Shown: positions 1 through 9,224 of the stretch, in pieces
Position numbering within the stretch: position 1 is the first letter of the stretch
How the letters are laid out: each line of letters starts with the position of its first letter
From: Niveispirillum fermenti
GTDB lineage: Bacteria; Pseudomonadota; Alphaproteobacteria; Azospirillales; Azospirillaceae
NCBI RefSeq assembly: GCF_048066175.1
Contig: NZ_JBLTXA010000008.1
Location: 186,001 to 250,000 of the forward strand
Direction of reading: 5' to 3'
Length of the DNA: 64,000 nt
Notes under the pieces: generated by a model
Told to the model about the DNA's origin: nothing
The model's input: only the letters and a program-made list of their open reading frames with translations
Databases searched by the model: none
Program-made: the position numbers and the translations under genes

Positions 1-638
1 ACCGGCTGGTGGCCGATTTCGGCGCCGGCAAGGTCGTGCCCATCGTGGCCGACCTGTCGACACCGGACGGCGCGCGCGACAGCATCGATCAGGCCGTGGC
101 GGCCCTGGGCGGGGCCGACATCCTGTGGGCCCATGCCGGCATGCCCGGTCCGGCCTCGGTGGAAAACCTGGATATCGACGCCTATCGCAAGGCGATCGAC
201 CTGAACGTCACCTCGGCCACGCTGGGGGCGGGGCAGGTGGCGGCGCACATGCGGGCACGCGGCGGCGGGGCCATCGTCTTCACCTCTTCCATTTCCGGCC
301 TTGTCGGTTCGATGATGAGCCCGATCTATTCGGCCGCGAAATGGGCCGTGGTGGGGCTGACCAAGTCGCTGGCCCTGGCCCTGGCCGGAGACAATATCCG
401 CGTCAATGTCGTCTGCCCCGGCCTGGCCGACACGCCCATGAAGGCGGGCTTCACGGGCCGCAGCGGCGATCCGGCCGAAGCGGCCGCCAACGAGGCCAAG
501 GTGGTCGGCGCGGTTCCCATGGGCCGGCTGGTGAAACCGGGAGAGGTGGCCGACGCTGTGCTGTGGCTGGTGTCCGACGAGGCCAGTTTCGTCACGGGCG
601 TGGCCCTGCCCGTGGATGGCGGCTTCACGGCGCGGTAA
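1..638 (+). CDS. Short-chain dehydrogenase/reductase (SDR), 5' partial
   Basis: NAD(P)-dependent oxidoreductase of the classical SDR family (Rossmann fold, cytoplasmic), substrate unknown. The reading frame is open from the first bases, so the true start and the TGxxxGxG cofactor loop (about 40 residues) lie left of the window; the GTG at position 9 is only an internal in-frame codon. Visible motifs are an HAG where family members usually have NNAG, the catalytic Ser in SSISG, and Tyr/Lys in YSAAK. The C-terminus VTGVALPVDGGF is typical of FabG/glucose-1-dehydrogenase-like members. An IclR regulator follows after 94 bp and an MFS carrier after that, which suggests a small catabolic unit. Family is sure; substrate is not. 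Confidence 0.9.
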   Translation, partial: RLVADFGAGKVVPIVADLSTPDGARDSIDQAVAALGGADILWAHAGMPGPASVENLDIDAYRKAIDLNVTSATLGAGQVAAHMRARGGGAIVFTSSISGLVGSMMSPIYSAAKWAVVGLTKSLALALAGDNIRVNVVCPGLADTPMKAGFTGRSGDPAEAAANEAKVVGAVPMGRLVKPGEVADAVLWLVSDEASFVTGVALPVDGGFTAR

Positions 639-732
639 GGGCGGGACGGGGCTGTGCAGATCGGGCTTTGCCGGAACGGGCCTGGCCCCCTATCGTCGGC
701 GTCCCTTTTCCCCCGTTTGGCAGAGGCCAGGC

Positions 733-1473
733 ATGGTTGTTGTGCGGCAGGCCGCGAACGCGCTCCAGCTCCTTGAATATTTCGCCCGGCGGCTGCGGCC
801 GGCCACGGCGGCGGAGATCGCGGAGGATCTGGACTGGCCACGTTCCAGCACCTTCAAGATGCTGGGCACGCTGGCTGAGATGGGGTTCCTCTACGAACCC
901 CAGCCGCGCGGCGGCTATTACCCCAGCCCCCGCTGGCTGGACCTGGCGGAACGGGTGACGCGCGCCGACCCCCTGCCCGATGCCGTGCGGCGGCTGGTCC
1001 GCGATCTGGCGCGGGCGACGGGGGAAACGGTGCTGGTCGCCGCCCCCGCCGGGGAACAGGCCATCTTTCTGGAGGTGGAGGAGTCGCGCCAGCCCGTGCG
1101 CTATTTCGCCAGCCCCGGCAGCCTGGTGCCCATCCATGCCAGTTCGGCCGGCCGGGCCCTGCTGGCCCAGATGCCGGTGCGGGAGCGGGAGCAGCTTTAC
1201 CGCCGCATCCGCTTCGACGGGTTCTCCCCCACCACGCCGCTGACCCCGGCCATGGTGGAGGCGGAACTGGAGGCCGCGCGGGTGCGTGGCTTCCACCAGA
1301 GCAATGCGGAATACATCCCCGATCTGGCCGGCGTGGCGCTTGCCCTGCCCTTCGGCCACCGGCGGCTTTCCATCGTCGTCGTCGGCCCCGTCTCCCGCTG
1401 CCTGGACAGGCGGCCGGCAATCGCGGGCGTGATGGCGGAACAGCTCGATAAACTGAAGCAGGACGGGGCCTGA
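733..1473 (+). CDS. IclR-family transcriptional regulator
   Basis: Predicted 246-residue DNA-binding regulator of catabolic genes. The N-terminal winged helix-turn-helix (about residues 8-65) has the IclR layout: AANALQLLEYF, then TAAEIAEDLDWPRSSTFKML and a wing ending in a glycine/tyrosine turn. The rest is the effector-binding (GAF-like) domain with the typical HASSAGRALLA segment. I chose ATG 733 because the protein then begins just before the HTH, as usual for IclR; the open frame extends upstream without homology. It sits between the SDR and the MFS carrier on the same strand, and probably controls them. IclR proteins often sense aromatic or small organic acids; the ligand cannot be read here. 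Confidence 0.9.
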   Translation: MVVVRQAANALQLLEYFARRLRPATAAEIAEDLDWPRSSTFKMLGTLAEMGFLYEPQPRGGYYPSPRWLDLAERVTRADPLPDAVRRLVRDLARATGETVLVAAPAGEQAIFLEVEESRQPVRYFASPGSLVPIHASSAGRALLAQMPVREREQLYRRIRFDGFSPTTPLTPAMVEAELEAARVRGFHQSNAEYIPDLAGVALALPFGHRRLSIVVVGPVSRCLDRRPAIAGVMAEQLDKLKQDGA

Positions 1474-1512
1474 TCGCCACCTTCCTGCCATGGCGGGAGG
1501 GATGACAAGGAT

Positions 1513-2823
1513 ATGGCTTCCAACAATACCGACGCTGGCAGCGGCCTGCTGGACGCCGCCCCCATGCATTGGCGGCAATGGGTGGTGGTCTGCCTGTGCA
1601 TCGCCCTGAACGCCCTGGACGGGTTCGACGTGCTGGCCATCAGCTTCGCCGCCCCCGGCATTGCCGCCGAATGGGGCATCGACCGGGCCATGCTGGGCAT
1701 CGTGCTGTCCATGGAACTGATCGGCATGGCCACCGGCTCGGTGCTGATCGGCAACCTGGCCGACCGGATCGGACGGCGCCCCACCATCCTGGCCTGTCTG
1801 GTGGTGATGGCGGCCGGCATGTTGCTGTCGGCCCTGGCGCGCGACGTGGCCTTCCTGTCCGCCACGCGGCTGGCCACGGGGCTGGGCATCGGCGGCATGC
1901 TGTCATCGACCAGCGCCATGGTGGCCGAATATTCCAACGCCCGGCGCCGCAGCCTGAATGTCGTGCTGAACATCGCCGGCTATTCCAGCGGGGCCATCCT
2001 GGGCGGGCTGGTGGCTGCGGCCCTGCTGGAAGGCAGCGGCGACTGGCGTAGCGTCTTCCTGTTCGGGGGCGTCGCAACGCTGGCCGTGCTGCCGCTGGCC
2101 TGGTTCCTGCTGCCGGAATCCATCGACAGCCTGCTGGCGCGTCGTCCGGCCGATGCCCTGGAAAGGGTCAACCGGACCCTGGCCCGGTTGGGCCAGCCCT
2201 TGCTGGCCGCCTTGCCGGCCCCCCTGGCCGGCGGGTCGCAGCGCTCGCTGCTGTCCCTGTTCACGGGGGGCTATGCCCGCGTCACCATTCTGCTGACCAT
2301 CGCCTATTTCACCCAGATCATGCTGTTCTATTTCGTGCAGAAATGGGTGCCCAAGATCGTCGTGGACATGGGGCACGATGCCGCCAGTGCCGGCCGGGTG
2401 CTGGTCGCCGCCAATGTCGGCTCCCTGGCCAGCGCGGTGCTGATCGGGCTTGCCTCGCAGAAGCTGCGGCTGCGGCCCCTGGTGGTCGGCGCCATGCTTT
2501 GTTCGTTCCTGGCCATCGGCCTGTTCGGCTCCGGCCTGACGGACCTGTTCTGGCTGTCGCTGGTCGTGGCGCTGGCCGCCTTCTTCATCAATGCCGGCGT
2601 GGTCGGCATGTATCCGATCCTGGCCACCACCTTCCCGGCCCATCTGCGGGCCAGCGGCATCGGCTTCGTGATCGGGGTGGGACGCGGCGGGTCCGCCATC
2701 GGGCCGGTGCTGGCCGGGGCCCTGTTCGCAGGCGGCAGCGGCCTGCTGCCCGTCTCGCTGGTGATGGGGGCGGGCGGCCTGGTTGCCGCGGCCATGCTGC
2801 TGCTGCTGCCGCGCCGGGAATGA
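1513..2823 (+). CDS. MFS transporter, aromatic acid:H+ symporter (AAHS) type
   Basis: A 436-residue inner-membrane carrier with about 12 transmembrane helices. The first helix carries the DGFD motif (LDGFDVLAISF) that marks the AAHS group (PcaK, BenK, MhpT relatives). The loop between helices 2 and 3 has GNLADRIGRR, the MFS A-motif, and the second half has a matching GxGRGGSAIGP segment. AAHS proteins import hydroxybenzoates, benzoate or similar acids with protons. ATG 1513 lies 39 bp after the IclR stop, so co-transcription is likely. The next gene downstream is convergent. Substrate is inferred at the class level only. Confidence 0.87.
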   Translation: MASNNTDAGSGLLDAAPMHWRQWVVVCLCIALNALDGFDVLAISFAAPGIAAEWGIDRAMLGIVLSMELIGMATGSVLIGNLADRIGRRPTILACLVVMAAGMLLSALARDVAFLSATRLATGLGIGGMLSSTSAMVAEYSNARRRSLNVVLNIAGYSSGAILGGLVAAALLEGSGDWRSVFLFGGVATLAVLPLAWFLLPESIDSLLARRPADALERVNRTLARLGQPLLAALPAPLAGGSQRSLLSLFTGGYARVTILLTIAYFTQIMLFYFVQKWVPKIVVDMGHDAASAGRVLVAANVGSLASAVLIGLASQKLRLRPLVVGAMLCSFLAIGLFGSGLTDLFWLSLVVALAAFFINAGVVGMYPILATTFPAHLRASGIGFVIGVGRGGSAIGPVLAGALFAGGSGLLPVSLVMGAGGLVAAAMLLLLPRRE

Positions 2824-2843
2824 AGGGCGCGCCGCCGGTTGCG

Positions 2844-2873
2844 GGTCCGGGGGTGCCGGAATGCCCCCGGACC
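2844..2873. terminator. Hairpin between convergent genes
   Basis: A perfect 10-bp GC-rich stem (GGTCCGGGGG / CCCCCGGACC) with a 10-base loop lies in the 57-bp gap between the MFS gene and the convergent CMD gene. There is no U-tract on either side, so it is a candidate bidirectional terminator or mRNA 3' end rather than a textbook one. Confidence 0.55.
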
Positions 2874-2880
2874 GTCGCCG

Positions 2881-3465
2881 TCACGCCGTGGCGGCGGGAT
2901 TTCTGATGGGGCAGGTCTCTTCCCGGTCCACGATGTCGAAGGTGAATATCCACTTGGCGATGCCGGTCAGGATCGCGGCGACAAAGCCCAGCTCCACGAT
3001 CTGCGCATCGTCGTAATGGGCCCGCAGCCGGGCATAGAGGTCGGCGGACAGGTGGCCGTCCATGTTCTGCAGGGCCATCTCGTCGGCCAGTGCGATCACG
3101 GCCCGGTCCTTGTCGGTCCACAAGGGGGAGGCGGGATTGTCGATGACATCGATCATTTCCTCGGTGATGCCCGCCGCCACCGCGTCCAGCGTGTTGGACC
3201 GGTTGCACAGCCGGCAGCCATGCTGCTTGGACAGCTTGATGCGCAGCAATTCCTTGCTGCGGACATCCAGGCGCATGCCTGGCAGCCTGTTGTAGAAGAC
3301 GCCGCCATAGAACTCGTCGAAGTACCAGCGCATGATCTCCGGATTGTGGGCCATCACCTCGATGATGGTCCCGTCGCCCGTCTTCTTGACACAGCGATGG
3401 AACGCCTCGGCGATGGGGGTGCTCATCTGCTCCACGGGCACGCGCGGCATGACGGTATTCGGCAC
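2881..3465 (-). CDS. Carboxymuconolactone decarboxylase (CMD)/AhpD-like protein
   Basis: A 194-residue alpha-helical protein of the CMD/AhpD superfamily, whose members are decarboxylases or thiol-dependent peroxidase partners. The core motif is KLSKQHGCRLCNRSN near residue 85. The CxxC pair is present, but the downstream His of AhpD (CxxCxxxH) is replaced, so an AhpD-type disulfide relay is not assured. GTG 3465 is chosen because AGGGAGGG sits about 6 bases upstream; an ATG five codons later lacks such spacing. A strong palindrome lies just upstream (3486-3517). It may act on a product of the neighbouring aromatic or hydantoin pathway, but that is inference. Confidence 0.8.
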   Translation of the reverse strand: MPNTVMPRVPVEQMSTPIAEAFHRCVKKTGDGTIIEVMAHNPEIMRWYFDEFYGGVFYNRLPGMRLDVRSKELLRIKLSKQHGCRLCNRSNTLDAVAAGITEEMIDVIDNPASPLWTDKDRAVIALADEMALQNMDGHLSADLYARLRAHYDDAQIVELGFVAAILTGIAKWIFTFDIVDREETCPIRNPAATA

Positions 3466-3485
3466 TGTATCCCTCCCTGGTTAAA

Positions 3486-3517
3486 CCCATAATGATATAT
3501 TAAGATATCATTATGGG
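3486..3517. promoter_or_regulatory. 13-bp perfect palindrome upstream of the CMD gene (putative operator)
   Basis: CCCATAATGATAT and its exact reverse complement are separated by 6 bp. The site ends 21 bp before the GTG start of the CMD gene and is AT-rich in an otherwise GC-rich region, as expected of a regulator operator overlapping a promoter. It follows the stop of the MalT-like gene by 62 bp but has no terminator character. The regulator is unknown. Confidence 0.7.
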
Positions 3518-3579
3518 GCGAATCCACCTCCGTGCCAACGGGTGAATGTCCGGACAAAACGGTTCATCGGGAGTAAGGA

Positions 3580-6306
3580 TCAGTCGCTGTGCGCCTCCTC
3601 GGCCACGGCGTTGCGGGCGGGCCAGGCGCCGCGGGTGGGTATCAGCCCGCGTTCGGCCGACACCCGCACGGCGTCACGGCGCTTGCTGACGCCGATCTTC
3701 CGGAACAGGGATTTCAGCCGGTACTTGACCGTATCGGGCGACATGCCGATCAGGCGGGCGATTTCCTTGTTGGAGTGGCCCTGGCACAGCAGGAACAGTA
3801 CCTCGGCCTCCGCCTCGTTGAACAGGCCGGGGGCGGTGATGTTGTTGCGGCAGGCTGCAAGTGATTTTGCGAGTGACTTCAGGAACTGCCCGCGGAAACG
3901 GTCGACCTCTGCCCCGTCGGCCATGGCCGCGTCCAGGCCGGCCTGCACGAAGCGCCGCGCCTCCACGAAGGGGCGCACGATGTTCTGGAACATGGCGATG
4001 CCCACGGCCTCGTCGAAGCAGGTCCGCGCCTCTTCCGGGGAACCGGTGGCGCGGTGGCCGAAGGCGGCCAGGATGTTGACATCGATCAGCAGCCGGCCGG
4101 CGCCGCGCTGGTCGGCCCAGGTGCGCAGCCGGGCCAGTTCGGCCATCGCCGCACCGGTGGCCCCGTCCAGCAGCCGCAGCTTCACGCGGCACAGCGACGC
4201 CGCCACGGCGACGGGACGGTAGAAGGGGGAATCCGCCATCATCATGTCGGCCAGCGCATCGATGCCCGCCGCTTCCGCCGCCATGGCGGCCGCGTCCAGC
4301 CCCGTGCCGTGGATCAGGTGCAGTTCCACCTCGCTGATGTCGGCCAGCAGTTCCAATTGCCGCAGGCGCCGCCGGGCCGCCGTCCGCCGGGCGCGGGCGA
4401 TGGTGTTCCAGGCCTCGTCGAAGGCACCATCCCCGGCCAGGGCGCGGGCCTCGGTAAAATAGGCGACGGCATAGACATCGACCCAGCCATCGGACTGTTC
4501 CATGTGCGGCAGTGCCCAGGCCAGCAGTTCGCGGGCCTCCGACACCCGATCCTGCTCATAGAGAAGCTCGGCCAGGAAGGCGTTGCAATTGGCCGCCAGA
4601 TCGGAATGGTCGCCGAAATTCTCCACGATGTCCTGCCGGGCCGCCTTCAGGATGGCCTCCGCCTCCTTCAGCCGGCCCTGCGCCCGCTTGATCCGCGCTT
4701 CCAGGAAGCGGGTGAAGATGTCGCTGTAGAGCGAACCGAAGGCCCGATAATGCTCCCGCGCCGTCAGGGTGGGCTGCAGGGCGCGCTCCAGCCAACCACC
4801 CTCGAAATATTTGGCGGCCAAAGTCTCGTTGATGTTGGCCAGGATCAGATGATCGTTGGCCGGCAGCTTGCGCAGCAGCGCCTCGCGCGCCAGAAGGTCG
4901 TCGAAGGTGACGGGCTGGTTCTCGTAATCGGTCAGCGTGTCGCCCACGACCCTGATTTCCGTGCGCAGGTCGGCCGACAGGGCTGTTTCGTCGGCCCGTT
5001 GGGCAAAGGCGTCAAAGGCCACGCGCGCGGCCCCCAATTCCCCCTGCTTCATCAGCAGATAAACATGCGCCAGCACCAGCCGGGGGCGCGTATGCACCAG
5101 GGCGCCCGACAGCCGGGCCAGCCCGCGTTCCAGCACGCCTTGCAGGCCCAGCGGGATCAGCCGCCAGCCGCCCGCTTCCTCCAGGATCTCGGCCAGGCGC
5201 GTGTCGTCGCCGGCCGGGATGGCGTGGGCCACGGCCTCCGCCACCTGGCCGCGCTGGGAGAACCAGTCGGCCGCGCGGCTTTGCAGGGCCGCGAACAGGC
5301 GGCCGTCCGACCGTTCCAGCCGGTCGCGCAGATATTCGGCGAAAAGCTGGTGGTAGCGATATTCCCGCCGGTCCGGCCCCATGGAGGTCAGGAACACGCC
5401 CTGCTGTTCCAGCCGTTCCAGCACCAGCCAGCCATCATGCCGGTCGCACAGCAGATTGACGAGGTCACCCGTCAGCCGGTCCAGCAGGGCCGTGCGGATC
5501 ACCACCTCCCGCACCTCGTCCGGCAGGGCCATCAGCACCTGTTCGGACAGATAGCGGGCCAGATCGGTGCCGGACCCGCCGGATTGCGCGATCAGCCGCT
5601 CCTGGCCGATCCCGCGCTTCAGCGACAGCGAGGTCAGTTGCAGGGCGATGGGCCAGCCCTCCGTGCGGTGCAGGATGCGGTCCACGTCATCGGCGGCCAG
5701 CGGCCGGCCGGCGCGGGCCAGCAGGCTTTCAGCCTCACGCAGCGAGAAACGCAGGTCATGGGCCGTGATCTCCAGCAACTGTTCCTCTGCCGCCAGCACC
5801 GATTGCCCCAGCCGGGGGTAATCGCGCGACGCCAGAACGAAATGGCAGTTGGGCGGGGCCAGCCGGATCAGTGCTTGCAGGAAATCGGCCACCCCCTCGC
5901 CCTGGGCGTGGTGCAGGTCGTCCAGGATCAGGACCAGGGGTCCTTCCTCCCCCGCCAGTTCGTTGACGACGGCCGACAGGGCGGCACGCGGCGGCAGGTC
6001 GGCGGCCAGCGCCGGGGCATCCGCCGCCCCGCCTTCCCCCCGCACGGCCCGCAGCAGATAGCGCACCAGCCGCTTCAGGTCGCAATCGTCGCGTTCCAGC
6101 GCCAGCCAGACGGCCCGCACCGACCGCTGGGCCAGCCGTCCGCGCCATTGGGCCAGGATGCTGGTCTTGCCATAGCCGGCCGGCGCCTGCACCAGGGTCA
6201 GCCGGTGCATCAGCGCGGCGTCCAGCCGGTCCAGCAGGGGATCGCGCCGGATCTGGTCGCCCATCCAGACGGGGGGGCCGAATTTGGCGGCGATCACGTC
6301 CTCCAT
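3580..6306 (-). CDS. MalT-like ATP-dependent LuxR-family regulator
   Basis: A 908-residue regulator of the large STAND/LAL class. The N-terminal NTPase module has the Walker A PAGYGKTS near residue 40 and a Walker B hydrophobic stretch ending LILDDLHH. The middle is a long helical TPR-like sensor region. The C-terminus is a LuxR-type HTH containing HSNKEIARLIGMSPDTVKYR. MalT, the model member, is switched by ATP and an inducer sugar. ATG 6306 is chosen because AAGGAAGG lies just upstream; the frame stays open 27 more codons without support. It is divergent from the hydantoinase-type operon at 6512 with a 205-bp shared promoter region, so that operon is the likely target. Confidence 0.9.
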   Translation of the reverse strand: MEDVIAAKFGPPVWMGDQIRRDPLLDRLDAALMHRLTLVQAPAGYGKTSILAQWRGRLAQRSVRAVWLALERDDCDLKRLVRYLLRAVRGEGGAADAPALAADLPPRAALSAVVNELAGEEGPLVLILDDLHHAQGEGVADFLQALIRLAPPNCHFVLASRDYPRLGQSVLAAEEQLLEITAHDLRFSLREAESLLARAGRPLAADDVDRILHRTEGWPIALQLTSLSLKRGIGQERLIAQSGGSGTDLARYLSEQVLMALPDEVREVVIRTALLDRLTGDLVNLLCDRHDGWLVLERLEQQGVFLTSMGPDRREYRYHQLFAEYLRDRLERSDGRLFAALQSRAADWFSQRGQVAEAVAHAIPAGDDTRLAEILEEAGGWRLIPLGLQGVLERGLARLSGALVHTRPRLVLAHVYLLMKQGELGAARVAFDAFAQRADETALSADLRTEIRVVGDTLTDYENQPVTFDDLLAREALLRKLPANDHLILANINETLAAKYFEGGWLERALQPTLTAREHYRAFGSLYSDIFTRFLEARIKRAQGRLKEAEAILKAARQDIVENFGDHSDLAANCNAFLAELLYEQDRVSEARELLAWALPHMEQSDGWVDVYAVAYFTEARALAGDGAFDEAWNTIARARRTAARRRLRQLELLADISEVELHLIHGTGLDAAAMAAEAAGIDALADMMMADSPFYRPVAVAASLCRVKLRLLDGATGAAMAELARLRTWADQRGAGRLLIDVNILAAFGHRATGSPEEARTCFDEAVGIAMFQNIVRPFVEARRFVQAGLDAAMADGAEVDRFRGQFLKSLAKSLAACRNNITAPGLFNEAEAEVLFLLCQGHSNKEIARLIGMSPDTVKYRLKSLFRKIGVSKRRDAVRVSAERGLIPTRGAWPARNAVAEEAHSD

Positions 6307-6396
6307 GGAACCTTCCTTCGCTTCCGTGTGGTCGTCCAGGCACCTGGCACGGATCAGGGTACGGACAGTGCGCGGGGCTTTCAACACGTTACCCGC

Positions 6397-6423
6397 GCCG
6401 AACGGGCCGCTTACCCGTTCGGC
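6397..6423. promoter_or_regulatory. Inverted repeat in the MalT-like/hyu divergent promoter region
   Basis: A 10-bp inverted repeat (GCCGAACGGG / CCCGTTCGGC, 7-bp spacer) lies in the 205-bp gap between two divergent genes. It overlaps the second of two TTACCC hexamers that are 22 bp apart (6389 and 6411). It is a plausible operator for the MalT-like protein. Confidence 0.5.
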
Positions 6424-6511
6424 CCCGCCTACACCCGTTTTACAAATTGCCGCGCCGGGGGTGCCTTCCCTCTAATCCAGTGCATGTGAAGGTGATCTGG
6501 AGGGTTGAGGA

Positions 6512-8128
6512 GTGCGCATTGGTGTCGATGTGGGCGGAACAAACACGGATGCGGTCCTGATCGACGGCATGCGGGTTGTTGCCTCGACCAAGCAGCCCAC
6601 GACGGCGGATGTCAGCTCCGGTGTCGCCGCGGCGATCACGCGGGTTCTGGCCGAGGCGCGGTTGCCGCCCGCCATCGTCACGTCGGTGATGATCGGGACC
6701 ACCCATTTCACCAACGCCCTGGTGGAACGCGCGCACCTGGACAAGGTGGGCATCATCCGGCTGGCCAGCCCGTCGGGCGAGGCGCTGCCGCCGCTGACCG
6801 GCTGGCCGGAGGCGCTGGCCGGGCAGGTGGGGGATGCCATCTTCCTGCTGCCCGGCGGGTACGAGGTGGATGGCCGCGAGATCGCCCCCTTCGACGAGGA
6901 CAAGGTGCGCGCCGCCGCCCGCGCCTGCCGCCAGCGCGGTATCGCCAGCATCGCGGTCAGCAGCGCCTTCGCCCCCATCAACCCCGCCATGGAGGAACGG
7001 GCCGCCGCCATCCTGCGCGATGAATATCCGCAGGCCGCGATCAGCCTGTCGCATGCCATCGGCCGGCTGGGCCTGATCGAGCGGGAAAACGGCGTGATCC
7101 TGAACGCCGCCCTGACCAGCCTGGCCCGCCATGTCATCGCCTCCTTCCAGCGGGCGCTGCGGGAACTGGGCCTGGATGCCCCGCTTTACATCTCGCAGAA
7201 TGACGGCACGCTGATTTCCGCCGCGCATGCCGCGCGCTACCCCGTCATGACGATCGGGTCCGGCCCCACCAACAGCATGCGGGGGGCTGCGTTCCTGACG
7301 GGGGTGGATGACGGGATCGTCATGGATGTCGGCGGCACGACCTGCGATATCGGCGTGCTGGCCAACGGCTTTCCCCGTGAAAGCTCCATCGCCGTCGATA
7401 TCGGCGGGGTGCGCACCAATTTCCGCATGCCCGACATCCTGGCCATCGGCCTGGGCGGCGGCACGCGCATCCATCTGGACCCCGGCCTGTACCGGGCCGA
7501 CACCCTGGCCGGGACGGACCTGCGTGTCGGGCCGGATTCGGTGGGCTATCGCATCACGCAGGAAGGCTGTCTGTTCGGCGGCACGACCCTGACGGCCAGC
7601 GACATCGCCGTTTCCACGGGCAGGGCGGCCTTCGGCGATGCCGCGCGCATCCCCGCGCTCGCCCCCGCCGTGCGGGACGCTGTCTGGACCCGTATCCAGT
7701 CCATGCTGGCCGACGGGGTGGACCGCATGAAGACGGCACGCGGCGATGCCACCATCATCGCTGTGGGGGGCGGGCATTTCCTGGTGGACGATGACCTGAA
7801 AGGGGCGGCCAGGGTGATCCGCCCGCCCCATGCCGACGTGGCCAATGCCGTGGGGGCCGCCATCGCCCAGATCGGGGCACAGATCGAACAGGTCGTGGAT
7901 TACGCGGCCATCCCGCGCGAAACGGCCCTGGCCCGCCTGCGTGAGGAGGCCGTGGCCCGCGTCGTGACGGCCGGCGGGGAGGCCGAGACAGTCGAGATCG
8001 TGGATATGGAAGAAGTGTTCCTCAGCTATCTGCCGGGCCGGTCGGCCCAGGTGCGCATCAAGGCGGTCGGCGATCTGGCCGGCGGCACCCCGGCCCCCCG
8101 CTTCACGGAGGTACAGCATGCGCATTGA
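6512..8128 (+). CDS. Hydantoinase A/oxoprolinase-family ATPase (HyuA-like)
   Basis: A 538-residue member of the hydantoinase/oxoprolinase family, whose members use ATP to open hydantoin, oxoproline or related rings. The N-terminus MRIGVDVGGTNTDAVLIDG is the phosphate-binding motif of the actin-like fold, followed by a TTHFTNAL segment. A second phosphate motif, GIVMDVGGTTCDIG, lies near residue 270. It is shorter than full N-methylhydantoinase A (about 680), as is common for the form paired with DUF917 proteins. GTG 6512 has GGAGGG 7 bases upstream. It overlaps the next gene by 11 bp and starts a four-gene operon. The exact substrate is not readable. Confidence 0.9.
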   Translation: MRIGVDVGGTNTDAVLIDGMRVVASTKQPTTADVSSGVAAAITRVLAEARLPPAIVTSVMIGTTHFTNALVERAHLDKVGIIRLASPSGEALPPLTGWPEALAGQVGDAIFLLPGGYEVDGREIAPFDEDKVRAAARACRQRGIASIAVSSAFAPINPAMEERAAAILRDEYPQAAISLSHAIGRLGLIERENGVILNAALTSLARHVIASFQRALRELGLDAPLYISQNDGTLISAAHAARYPVMTIGSGPTNSMRGAAFLTGVDDGIVMDVGGTTCDIGVLANGFPRESSIAVDIGGVRTNFRMPDILAIGLGGGTRIHLDPGLYRADTLAGTDLRVGPDSVGYRITQEGCLFGGTTLTASDIAVSTGRAAFGDAARIPALAPAVRDAVWTRIQSMLADGVDRMKTARGDATIIAVGGGHFLVDDDLKGAARVIRPPHADVANAVGAAIAQIGAQIEQVVDYAAIPRETALARLREEAVARVVTAGGEAETVEIVDMEEVFLSYLPGRSAQVRIKAVGDLAGGTPAPRFTEVQHAH

Positions 8129-9224
8129 TCGCGCGGCCCTGGCCGATCTCGCCCGTGGCGCCGCCTTTCTGGGTTCGGGCGGCGGCGGCGATCCCTATTA
8201 CGGGCTGCTGCTGGCCGAGGCGGCCATCGCGCGCTGCGGCGGCTTCGACCTGATCGCGCCGGCCGATCTTGCCGACGATGCGCTGGTCGCTCCCTGCGGC
8301 TGGATCGGCGCGCCCACCGTGTCGGTGGAAAAGCTGCCCAATGGCGGGGAGACCGTGGCCGGCCTGCGGCGCCTGGAAGCGTTGATGGGCCGCAGGATCG
8401 ATGCCGTGCTGCCCGTGGAGATCGGCGGCGGCAACGGGCTGGCGCCCTTCGTGGCGGCGGCCGAACTGGGCGTGCCGGTCGTGGATTGCGACGGGATGGG
8501 CCGCGCTTTCCCGGAATCCCAGATGGTGATCTTCAACATCCGCGGCCTGTCGGCCTGTCCGTCGGTGCTGACAGCGGCCTGCGGCTCGCTGGCGGTCATC
8601 GAGACGGACAACAACCTGACGCATGAGCGCGTGGCCCGCGGCCTGTCGGTGGCGCTGGGCGGCATCGCGCATATGGTGGAATATCCGCTGACCGGCGCGC
8701 AGGCCCGGCAGCATTCCATTCCCGGCAGCGTCAGCACGGCCATCGCCATCGGCAAGGCCATCCGCACGGCCCGGACCGAACGGCGTGACCCGTTCCAGGC
8801 CCTGGCCGCGGCTTTGGGGGACTCGGGCCTCTATCCCCATTGCCTGACCCTGTTCGACGGCAAGATCACCGACCTGGAGCGCGAGACGCGCGGCGGCTTC
8901 TCCGTCGGGCGGGTCACCATCGACGGGTTCGGCGATGGCGGGAGCCGGATGGAGGTGCTGTTCCAGAACGAGAATCTGGTGGCCCGTCAGGATGGCCGCG
9001 TCCGGGCCATGGTGCCCGACCTGATCACCATCATGGACCGGGAGACGGCCGACACGATCACGACGGAGCGGCTGAAATACGGCCAGCGGGTCAAGGTGAT
9101 CGCGGCATCGGCCCCGTCCATGCTACGCGAACCGGCGGCGCTGTCCCTGGTGGGACCGGCCGCCTTCGGGCTGGGGCCCGATTTCACGCCGATCGAGATC
9201 CTGAACCAGGGCGAGGGTGCATGA
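8118..9224 (+). CDS. DUF917 (S-Me-THD) family protein
   Basis: A 368-residue cytoplasmic protein of the family formerly DUF917, which I recall being renamed after S-methyl-thiohydantoin desulfurase. The glycine-rich N-terminus AFLGSGGGGDPYYG is the family hallmark, and the central EIGGGNGLAPF and DCDGMGRAFPESQM segments also fit. DUF917 genes commonly sit next to HyuA-like genes, as here (11-bp overlap). ATG 8118 has GGAGG six bases upstream. In this context it probably prepares or opens a hydantoin or thiohydantoin ring for the HyuA-like partner. Family membership is firm; the desulfurase activity is an inference from the family name. Confidence 0.85.
   Translation: MRIDRAALADLARGAAFLGSGGGGDPYYGLLLAEAAIARCGGFDLIAPADLADDALVAPCGWIGAPTVSVEKLPNGGETVAGLRRLEALMGRRIDAVLPVEIGGGNGLAPFVAAAELGVPVVDCDGMGRAFPESQMVIFNIRGLSACPSVLTAACGSLAVIETDNNLTHERVARGLSVALGGIAHMVEYPLTGAQARQHSIPGSVSTAIAIGKAIRTARTERRDPFQALAAALGDSGLYPHCLTLFDGKITDLERETRGGFSVGRVTIDGFGDGGSRMEVLFQNENLVARQDGRVRAMVPDLITIMDRETADTITTERLKYGQRVKVIAASAPSMLREPAALSLVGPAAFGLGPDFTPIEILNQGEGA

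Noticed and set aside
4054..6489. An 811-codon open frame antisense to the MalT-like gene
   Set aside because: High GC with biased third positions opens long antisense frames. The product is Gln/Gly/Arg/Pro-rich without domains, while the minus-strand gene has clear NTPase and HTH motifs.
6440..8125. A 561-codon minus-strand frame over the HyuA-like gene
   Set aside because: Shadow of the real gene. Its composition (His, Gly, Gln, Arg) has no recognisable domain.
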